From Fischerella muscicola SAG 1427-1 = PCC 73103 (GTDB lineage: Bacteria; Cyanobacteriota; Cyanobacteriia; Cyanobacteriales; Nostocaceae), in the NCBI RefSeq assembly GCF_000317245.1, contig NZ_AJLJ01000176.1:59629-123628 (forward strand): DNA of 64,000 nt. The letters run 5' to 3'. The translations under genes were made by a program, and so were the position numbers. The first letter of the stretch is position 1, and the number at the start of each line of letters is the position of its first letter. The notes under the pieces were generated by a model. That model made no database searches. It had not been told where the DNA came from and saw nothing but the letters and a program-made list of their open reading frames with translations. This document shows, piece by piece, positions 57,821 through 64,000 of this stretch.

Positions 57821-57893
57821 GTAGAGATTTAGATTCGGAGAGGCGTTTGTTTAGATATAAATTTCATTTACATAGCCGAAAATAATTCTCGAT
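57821..57893 (-). promoter_or_regulatory. conserved 5' leader of RRM gene (copy B)
   Basis: Block 1 at 57821-57845 and block 2 at 57870-57893 are each nearly identical to those of copy A (56980-57004 and 57021-57044), while the bases between them differ. Block 2 reads ATCGAGAATTATTTTCGGCT then ATGT on the minus strand. Confidence 0.8.
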
Positions 57894-58063
57894 AATTTAA
57901 TCATAACATTATGCAAAAATAATGTGTGTGTAAATCTCTGCTATTTAACCTCTACAATTCTTATGCAGAATGAGGTAGACACAGAGAGCGGCGTATATTT
58001 GGTGGCGTGAACTACCTACACTGTATGCAGTTAACCACCAAGATCACAACATCATTAACGATT

Positions 58064-59266
58064 TCATCCTAATAAAACCTTAACCATATCTGTCTCTTCC
58101 CACGGCACATTTCCCAGATCCATCCTACCAACATGACCATAGACGGCTAGGTTGCGATAAAATCCTCCCTTAGCGATCGCACTCAACAACCGCAAGTTAA
58201 ATTTCTTGATAATTCCTGCCAATCGAAAATCAAAATTCTTTTCCAAAAGTATCGTAATTTCTTCATCAGAAATCTTGCCTGTACCAAAGGTTTCTACCTG
58301 AATGCTGACAGGTCTAGCCAGTCCCATTGAGTAAGTTAGCTGCACTTCACATTCTTCTGCCAAACCTGCTGCGACAACATTTTTACCCGCATAACGTGCA
58401 GCATAAGCACCAACCCTATCTATACGGGTGGGATCTTTACCACTTAAAGCCGCACCACTGTGGCGAGAATATTCTCCGTAGGTATCAATAGCATTCTTTC
58501 TCCCAGTTAACCCCGAATGTACAGACGGGCCACCAATGGCAAAAGGTTGGTCAAAGTCAATAAATATTCTCGTCTTTTGATCAGGCTGAAATTCGGCTTT
58601 TGCAAAGACATGATCAATAATCATCTCTTTAACTTCTTGCTGGAGTGTCTTCTCATCAGCAATATTTAATGTAGAACTAGACTTTTTACTAGCCAGAATT
58701 GAGATACTGTGGATTCTGTAGGGTTTGCGATCGCGATATTCAATCCCGACTTGAGTTTTACCATCCGGTGCAATATAAGGAAGTATTTTCTCGTGTCGTA
58801 CAGTAGTTAGTCGCCTAGCTAATTGGTGCGCCAACCATATTGGAAGTGGGATCAAAGCAGGAGTTTGATTACAAGCAAAACCAAATACTGTCACCTGATC
58901 CGTAGCAGGAATTAACTCAATTTCATCATCTGATAATTTCTTTGCATCCCAATAACGGTAGTTGTTAGACTGCAATTCTTTAACACTAGTAACAATACTG
59001 CAAGTTTTAGCATTAAAATCAGGCTCATCATAACCAACTTGCTCAATTACCTTTCTAGCTATTTTCGCAAAATCTACAACTGCATCCGATTCAAATCTAG
59101 CAGCAATAAATACTATCGCCGTTGCAACTGCACATTCTGCAATTACATGAGAATAAGGATCTTTCTGAAGGAACTTATCAACAATTGCATCACTAATTTG
59201 ATCGCAAAGTTTATCCGGGTGTCCCTCCGTGACGGATTCAGAACTAAACATGAAGTCTTTTTTCAT
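58064..59266 (-). CDS. metK: S-adenosylmethionine synthetase, divergent form
   Basis: A 400-residue methionine adenosyltransferase, making SAM from methionine and ATP. SSESVTEGHPDKLCDQISDA (residues about 8-27) and SGLTGRKNAIDTYGEYSRHSGAALSGKDPTRIDR identify it. It differs from the usual cyanobacterial enzyme: the flexible-loop motif GAGDQG is ATDQVT here, GD(A/C)GLTGRK is VHSGLTGRK, and HGGGAFSGKDP is HSGAALSGKDP. These changes match a divergent subgroup of MetK seen in some other bacteria, so it may be a second gene gained by transfer. The catalytic His (GHPDK) and Lys (GKDP) remain, so it is probably active. No SAM riboswitch was recognised upstream. Confidence 0.88.
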   Translation of the reverse strand: MKKDFMFSSESVTEGHPDKLCDQISDAIVDKFLQKDPYSHVIAECAVATAIVFIAARFESDAVVDFAKIARKVIEQVGYDEPDFNAKTCSIVTSVKELQSNNYRYWDAKKLSDDEIELIPATDQVTVFGFACNQTPALIPLPIWLAHQLARRLTTVRHEKILPYIAPDGKTQVGIEYRDRKPYRIHSISILASKKSSSTLNIADEKTLQQEVKEMIIDHVFAKAEFQPDQKTRIFIDFDQPFAIGGPSVHSGLTGRKNAIDTYGEYSRHSGAALSGKDPTRIDRVGAYAARYAGKNVVAAGLAEECEVQLTYSMGLARPVSIQVETFGTGKISDEEITILLEKNFDFRLAGIIKKFNLRLLSAIAKGGFYRNLAVYGHVGRMDLGNVPWEETDMVKVLLG

Positions 59267-59307
59267 ATATTTAATTTTGTCTTAATTCATAACTAAAACT
59301 CTGCATT

Positions 59308-59380
59308 TCTCTGCGTTCTCTGCGTTCTCTACGGTTTAAAAGTTATTTATTTAACCGCAGAGGCACAGAGAACACAGAGA
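59308..59380. repeat. CTCTGCGTT / AACGCAGAG inverted repeat
   Basis: TCTCTGCGTTCTCTGCGTTC (from 59308) faces AACCGCAGAGGCACAGAGAA (from 59353) around an AT-rich loop, giving an imperfect stem of about 28 bases. It lies upstream of metK and downstream of the ATPase. Belongs to the CGCAGAG family at 28719. Confidence 0.75.
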
Positions 59381-59457
59381 TAAGAGCTTACAGAGGAGTT
59401 GATTGTCGAGAATTTTGCTCCACCTTGAAAGGGTTAGGAATTAATCTTAAACGGAAA

Positions 59458-59476
59458 GGTACGGCATTACCGTACC
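59458..59476 (-). terminator. hairpin after P-type ATPase
   Basis: GGTACGG (59458-59464), CATTA, CCGTACC (59470-59476), followed on the minus strand by TTTCCGTTT. It lies 29 bases after the ATPase stop. Confidence 0.6.
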
Positions 59477-59504
59477 TCTCTCAATGCGCTATTGATTATC
59501 CGAA

Positions 59505-62500
59505 TTAAGAGACAACAACAGCAACAGTTTGTAACTCAACTTCTTGTTCTTCTGCTGCTTCCAATACACGGCTAGTAGCAGAGTCATCTTTACTACCAGG
59601 AAGCAGACGTGAAGAGTTGTGTTCTCCTCGCAAATATCTAGTCGCTATTTCCTTCCTACCCTCATTAAATAGGAATGGTAATACCGCACTACTACCGATT
59701 ACCGCAGTATCAACAAGGTTGATCGGCGAGATTTGCAGCAGACCTTTGAGTCCAGGTACGATCGCGGCTACAATCTGGAGGGCTAAGGAGCCACCGATCG
59801 CCATATTTAAGTATTTGTTCGGCGGCAATTTTTGCTTGCTGAAGATTGTGTGAGTCTGCGAACGACAGGTAAAGGTATGCAACAGCTGGGCGATTGTCAA
59901 ACTCATAAACCCGATGGTGCTGGCTTGTGGGCCGAAACCATAACGGCTGATACCATACCAGTAGGCTCCCAAGGTGCTGGCAGATAATGCTGCTGATTCC
60001 ACCAGGATTCTACCAAAGTCTGAACTTCTAATGATTGGTTCCTTGGGATCACGGGGTGGTGTGAGCAATACATCCGGTTCTGGTGCTTCCATTGCCAAGG
60101 CTAAAGCTGGGAAGATGTCTGATACCAAGTTCACCCACAATAGTTGTATGGCTGTCAGGGGATGACCAATACCAGCTGTGGTTGCTGCTAACATCACCAT
60201 GATTTCGCTGGCGTTGGTAGATAGCAGGTAGTGGACAGATTTGCGGATGTTGTTATAAATTGTCCGTCCGTGGCTGACAGCAATAATCATGGTTTCCAGA
60301 TTATCGTCTTCCAGGATGACGTCTGCAACTTCACGGGCAACATCTGTACCAGTATGTCCCATGGCGATCCCAACGTCAGCAGCTTTCAACGCTGGGGCGT
60401 CGTTAATGCCATCGCCTGTCATTGCCACTACTTTACCACTACTCTGCAATGCTTGCACAACTTGTAATTTGTTGGCAGGGCTGATTCTGGCGAAAACATG
60501 GACGCGATGCAACAGTCCTTTCATTACCTCTGGTTCGAGGTTATTCAGGTGAGTGGAATCGAGAATTTGCAGTTGTTCGCCTTTGCTCAGATTGAGTTCT
60601 TTGCCAATAGCGTAAGCTGTTGGGCTTTGATCGCCAGTAATCATCACTGTATCGATCCCCGCTTGATGGAAACCTCCCATCAATCCTTGGACACCATTTC
60701 TGATGGGATCGATCATACCGACCAATCCCAGCCAGATTAAGTCGTGAGTATGGATTTTTTCAGACTCATCAAGTTGGTAAGCAACTCCCAATACCCGCAG
60801 CGCCTTACCAGCCATATCATCGTTGTCGTTTTCAATGGCTTGTCTGTCTGCTTCGGTGAGAGGAACTTTTTCTCCGTTCTTGATTTGCCAATTGCACAGA
60901 CTGAGAACTTCAGACGGACTACCTTTAACTGCAATGAGCTTTTGCTGTTCGTCTGGGGTCGCGTGGAGTGTGGCCATGTAATTGCGTTCTTGGGAACGGT
61001 GATTGATCTTCAGTCGCGGATAATTTGCTCGCAGACTGAGAACATTCACTCCTCCTTTCATCGCCACATCGATCAGAGCATTTTCAGTGGCGGAACCTCT
61101 GACGGTATACTCATCACCTTCTTGTTCAACTTCGCTTTCGTTGCACAGCGTTAAGACATGAATCAGCTTTAAGAGCTGTTCGTTTTCATAAGGATTAACC
61201 GCTTCGTTACCGAAAAGCAATTGATCAGCAGATGCTTGGATACATTTGTTATCTGTACACAGTTCTACAACTGTCATCCGGTTAGCGGTAATCGTTCCAG
61301 TTTTATCCATACAGATTGTCTGCACAGAACCAAGGGTTTCTACCGCATCCAAACGCCGAATGAGGACGTTGTGCTTCCTCATGTTAGCGATCCCCAAAGC
61401 CAGAGTTGTAGTCGCGACTGTGGGTAAACCTTCGGGAACTGCTGCTACTGCTAGAGAAATCGATGATTTGAGCATTTGCAGCAAACTATTACCGCGCAGG
61501 ATGCCAATACCAAAGAATAAGGCACATACTGCGCCGGATACCATAACTAGCTGGCTACCGGCTCGGTCTAGCTGTTTTTCCATCGGCGTTTCGGGCAATG
61601 TGGCCTCACTGACCATCATTTGGATATTGCCCATCTCAGTGTATTTACCAGTAGCAACTACTACCGCTGTTCCTTGTCCACCAGTAACTAAGGTTCCCAT
61701 GTAAACCATGTTGGTGCGATCGCCCAAGGCAATATTTTCACCAACTAGAGTCTGAGCCGATTTAGTCACGGGCATACTCTCACCAGTCAGCGCTGACTCA
61801 TCTATACTGAGGCGACGTGCTTCTAAAAGTCTGGCATCTGCTGGTACATAACTACCGGGTTTGAGAATCAGAATATCCCCGATGACGATTTCTTGAGCGC
61901 TAATTTCTACAATGTTGCGATCGCGAAGTACAAACGCTGTGGGATTAACTAGATTCTTCAGGGAACGAATCACCTTTTCCGAGTTGCTTTCTGTGGCGTA
62001 ACCAATGGCAGCATTGATCACCACCACCCCCATAATTACCACAGCATCAACCAAGCCTCCAGTAGCAACTGAAACACCAGCCGCTACAGCTAAAAGTCCT
62101 ACGGGTAAAGATTTAAACTGGTCAATAAACATACTTAACCCGGAGCGGGGATCGGCTTCCGGTAAAGCATTTGGCCCGTATTTTTTTAGCTTTTGTTCTG
62201 CTTTCTTGGTTGTTAATCCTGATTCTTGAGAAGTTTTTAACTCCGTAATGACTGCATCAGTTTCTTTCAGATGCCAAGTAGCTATTTGTTGTTGATGAGT
62301 ATTAGCTGTCAGCTGATGGGATTTTTTGTTGCTTGCAGGTAATTTTTTCGCCTTTTTCTGAAATCGGTTGATTTTTTTTGTTGCCCCGACTATAGAGTGC
62401 TGACTTTGTTTGGCATACTCTATAACCAGGCGTTCAATCTGTGCAGCAAGCGCTAAAACACTATGTTCTGGTTGGTAGAGTACCAGAACATTGCCACTAG

Positions 62501-62684
62501 AGGGATTGGCACTTACTTTTGTAATGCCCTGCACCTCTGACAACTTCAACTCTAGGTATTTCTTGAAAGCTTCTGAGCCTTGCAAGCCATTGATCTTATA
62601 CCTAGCCCTCCCCTCCACAGCAGTATGCAATGCACGCACAAAAGCACCCCGACTGCGATGGGAGACGTTGCAGTGATTGTTCAT
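59505..62684 (-). CDS. P2A-type (Ca2+-like) cation-transporting ATPase with N-terminal HMA-like domain
   Basis: A 1059-residue membrane pump. Residues about 30-90 form an HMA-like domain without CxxC (YLELKLSEVQGITKVSANPSSGNVLV). A linker and the cation-ATPase N domain follow. TGES is the actuator motif; DKTGT has the phosphorylated Asp460; MTGDGINDAPALKAAD is the hinge. The M4 motif is PEGLP; M5 has NASE and M6 NLVSD, so the Asn/Glu/Asp set used for Ca2+ in SERCA-like pumps is present. Probable role is Ca2+ or Mn2+ export; the ion is inferred. The HMA-like fold fused to a P2A pump is the odd feature. The ATG at 62682-62684 follows a GAAGAAATGAAC context. Confidence 0.92.
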   Translation of the reverse strand: MNNHCNVSHRSRGAFVRALHTAVEGRARYKINGLQGSEAFKKYLELKLSEVQGITKVSANPSSGNVLVLYQPEHSVLALAAQIERLVIEYAKQSQHSIVGATKKINRFQKKAKKLPASNKKSHQLTANTHQQQIATWHLKETDAVITELKTSQESGLTTKKAEQKLKKYGPNALPEADPRSGLSMFIDQFKSLPVGLLAVAAGVSVATGGLVDAVVIMGVVVINAAIGYATESNSEKVIRSLKNLVNPTAFVLRDRNIVEISAQEIVIGDILILKPGSYVPADARLLEARRLSIDESALTGESMPVTKSAQTLVGENIALGDRTNMVYMGTLVTGGQGTAVVVATGKYTEMGNIQMMVSEATLPETPMEKQLDRAGSQLVMVSGAVCALFFGIGILRGNSLLQMLKSSISLAVAAVPEGLPTVATTTLALGIANMRKHNVLIRRLDAVETLGSVQTICMDKTGTITANRMTVVELCTDNKCIQASADQLLFGNEAVNPYENEQLLKLIHVLTLCNESEVEQEGDEYTVRGSATENALIDVAMKGGVNVLSLRANYPRLKINHRSQERNYMATLHATPDEQQKLIAVKGSPSEVLSLCNWQIKNGEKVPLTEADRQAIENDNDDMAGKALRVLGVAYQLDESEKIHTHDLIWLGLVGMIDPIRNGVQGLMGGFHQAGIDTVMITGDQSPTAYAIGKELNLSKGEQLQILDSTHLNNLEPEVMKGLLHRVHVFARISPANKLQVVQALQSSGKVVAMTGDGINDAPALKAADVGIAMGHTGTDVAREVADVILEDDNLETMIIAVSHGRTIYNNIRKSVHYLLSTNASEIMVMLAATTAGIGHPLTAIQLLWVNLVSDIFPALALAMEAPEPDVLLTPPRDPKEPIIRSSDFGRILVESAALSASTLGAYWYGISRYGFGPQASTIGFMSLTIAQLLHTFTCRSQTHTIFSKQKLPPNKYLNMAIGGSLALQIVAAIVPGLKGLLQISPINLVDTAVIGSSAVLPFLFNEGRKEIATRYLRGEHNSSRLLPGSKDDSATSRVLEAAEEQEVELQTVAVVVS

Positions 62685-62991
62685 TTCTTCATTCAGTTGT
62701 GAGAAAAACTACTTCACTTAGAATTTATAATTGTAATCTTTATTCTAGTCTTAACCTAGTTTTCATGCAAAAAATTAACTAACTTTATTGATTCTAGAAC
62801 TCAATAAAGCTAGAAAGTGCTATGTGGCGGTATTTATTTTGTAAACAAAGATTAATCTCAACTAATCCTCTGTGTCTGGTTGGAAATATGGATCATTTAT
62901 AGTTTTGATTTTTTGTATTTTGGTACACATTTTGCTGAAAATAATTGTTTTTAAACGCAGAGGAACACGAAGTGTTTGTTAATTTTACTGG
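62685..62991. other. AT-rich intergenic region
   Basis: 307 bases, AT-rich. AACGCAGAGGAACACG at 62953 is another CGCAGAG-family fragment. No gene recognised. Confidence 0.4.
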
Positions 62992-63804
62992 TTAGCAATT
63001 TGTTGTTTTTGGTTGTTGAAATTTATAGATGTCTTTGATGGTTTGTACCCAACCATCGGCTAATGATTCCCAGATGCGATCGCCTTTTGCTTTTGTTGCT
63101 GTGCTTGGATCTCCGAGTACACCACTTTGGGATAAGTCTTTTGTTGCCCAAGCAAAGGGTAGCTTTCCTTCCATACTCAGAACGCTATCTTTAGGTAGAT
63201 TTTGCGGATACTCGGTAACTGCGTTTACCATTTTTACTTGTTCGGGTAAAATTGCCAGCATCAGAGAAGTTTCTGCATCTCCAGCGTGAATCCCTAATTC
63301 TAATTCTTTGGGTGTGAGCAATTCTTTAGCGATATTTGGTACTCGCCAAGTAAATAAAGGAAAAATACAAAAGTCATCATATTTTACATGTAAATCCCTG
63401 GCAACTATTTCTATAATTTGCGGTTGTCCACCATGAGAATTCATAAATACTAATTTCCGAAATCCTGCTCGATAAATACTCTCGCCAACTTCCATTAATA
63501 AAGAAATTAATGTTTGAGAATTTAGGGTAATAGTACCGGGGAAATGCCAATGTTCGTTTGATTTGCCGTAATAAATATTAGGTAAGGCGTAGGCTGGGAT
63601 ATCGGCATCTAATTTAGATAGTGCTTTGCCTAAAACGGCTATACTAATTGCGGAATCGACAATTAATGGTAAGTGCAAACCGTGTTGTTCAATTGCACCA
63701 ATGGGTTGAATGATGACGACATTTTGTTTATCTGGCATTTTTTCAATATCTTGCCAAGTAAGATAGGGAAAAAATCTGGATGGGGGAATGAAAGAATGCA
63801 ACAT
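62992..63804 (-). CDS. creatininase-family amidohydrolase
   Basis: A 270-residue creatininase/mycofactocin-E-like hydrolase. Metal-binding segments are PIGAIEQHGLHLPLIVDS (Glu and His, residues about 34-51), FMNSHGGQPQI (His) and AGDAETSLMLA (Asp/Glu). Family members open cyclic amides (creatinine, formamidopyrimidines) or cleave peptide precursors; the substrate here cannot be read. No mycofactocin or riboflavin genes are nearby. Single gene. The start ATG at 63802-63804 has no strong ribosome binding site but is the first in frame. Confidence 0.9.
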   Translation of the reverse strand: MLHSFIPPSRFFPYLTWQDIEKMPDKQNVVIIQPIGAIEQHGLHLPLIVDSAISIAVLGKALSKLDADIPAYALPNIYYGKSNEHWHFPGTITLNSQTLISLLMEVGESIYRAGFRKLVFMNSHGGQPQIIEIVARDLHVKYDDFCIFPLFTWRVPNIAKELLTPKELELGIHAGDAETSLMLAILPEQVKMVNAVTEYPQNLPKDSVLSMEGKLPFAWATKDLSQSGVLGDPSTATKAKGDRIWESLADGWVQTIKDIYKFQQPKTTNC

Positions 63805-63821
63805 AAATTAGTTATTTGTCA

Positions 63822-63947
63822 ATAGTAGAGACGCAATTATACTCTTACCTTGAAGCCGCTCTTACCCTGGTCTACGCGTTTGTACAATAGTCATTTAGTA
63901 GAGATGCGATGTTCCTCGCGTCTGTACAAAGTCAAAAGTCAAAAGAA
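63822..63947. repeat. GTAGAGACGCG-family repeats at window end
   Basis: GTAGAGACGC at 63825 with GAAGCCGCT and GTCTACGCG, then GTAGAGATGCGA (63898-63909) with TCGCGTCTGTAC (63916-63927) as an imperfect 12-base stem, then AAGTCAAAAGTCAAAAG heptads. These are two more members of the dispersed palindrome family. No gene is called beyond this point. Confidence 0.75.
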
Positions 63948-64000
63948 TTGTTTCCCAGCTTTTGTGCCATTAGAGAACATCAAAGCGTTTGTTCAATACG

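Noticed and set aside
1..64000. tRNA, rRNA, CRISPR or riboswitch elements
   Set aside because: I scanned intergenic regions for T-loop motifs, regularly spaced direct repeats with unique spacers, and known riboswitch cores and found none I can support; a covariance-model search would settle this.

Overview
The window looks like the chromosome of a filamentous, probably heterocyst-forming cyanobacterium (order Nostocales). Directly visible support: frequent GCGATCGC (HIP1-type) octamers, abundant short tandem heptad repeats such as TTTTGAC and GGGGATT/GACAAGG in intergenic DNA, a ferredoxin-type glutamate synthase, an RNase E ending in the cyanobacterial Arg-rich tail, small RRM RNA-binding proteins, and several cyanobacteria-restricted families (DUF1815, DUF1997). 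I cannot name the genus from sequence alone. I recognised no tRNA, rRNA, CRISPR array or intact insertion sequence.

Layout. 1-5 kb: end of an HD-GYP-like gene, a pentapeptide-repeat protein, a CPBP protease, clpS, small conserved proteins and a STAS protein. 5-11.3 kb: a two-part radical SAM/DUF2344 protein followed by rne-rnhB. 11.4-14 kb: DUF1997, pheA and a LON-domain protein. 14-20 kb: the str translation cluster on the minus strand (rpsL, rpsG, fusA, tuf, rpsJ), then an A-type Fe-S carrier and a cupin. 21-28.6 kb: a phosphodiester glycosidase-like secreted protein and gltS. 28.9-38.8 kb: a minus-strand run of a NodB-type deacetylase and five polytopic membrane proteins of glycosyltransferase type (PIG-V, GT39, DUF2079, DUF2079, PIG-V), clearly partly built by duplication and interrupted by a repeat-packed spacer. 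39-47.5 kb: dxr, a thioesterase, a TPR-CHAT protein, DUF1815 and sdhA. 47.8-53.8 kb: a Uma2-type protein, an Xre-HTH/dynamin-like GTPase fusion, an NAD(P)-binding protein, an alpha/beta hydrolase broken by a one-base change in a T run, and YjbQ. 53.9-64 kb: an aminotransferase, several small genes including two RRM genes that share a conserved 5' leader and flank a zinc-ribbon gene, a divergent metK, a P2A-type Ca2+-like ATPase with an extra N-terminal domain, and a creatininase-family amidohydrolase.

Most of the window is housekeeping and conserved cyanobacterial content. The parts most worth a second look are the HTH-dynamin fusion (48.8-51.0 kb), the duplicated membrane glycosyltransferase cluster with its minisatellite and palindromes (30.6-38.8 kb), the twin RRM leaders (56.9-57.9 kb), the divergent SAM synthetase, and the way intergenic repeats have entered coding sequences (the radical SAM gene and one DUF2079 gene). 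No single system here is proven to be new; each is offered with what would test it.
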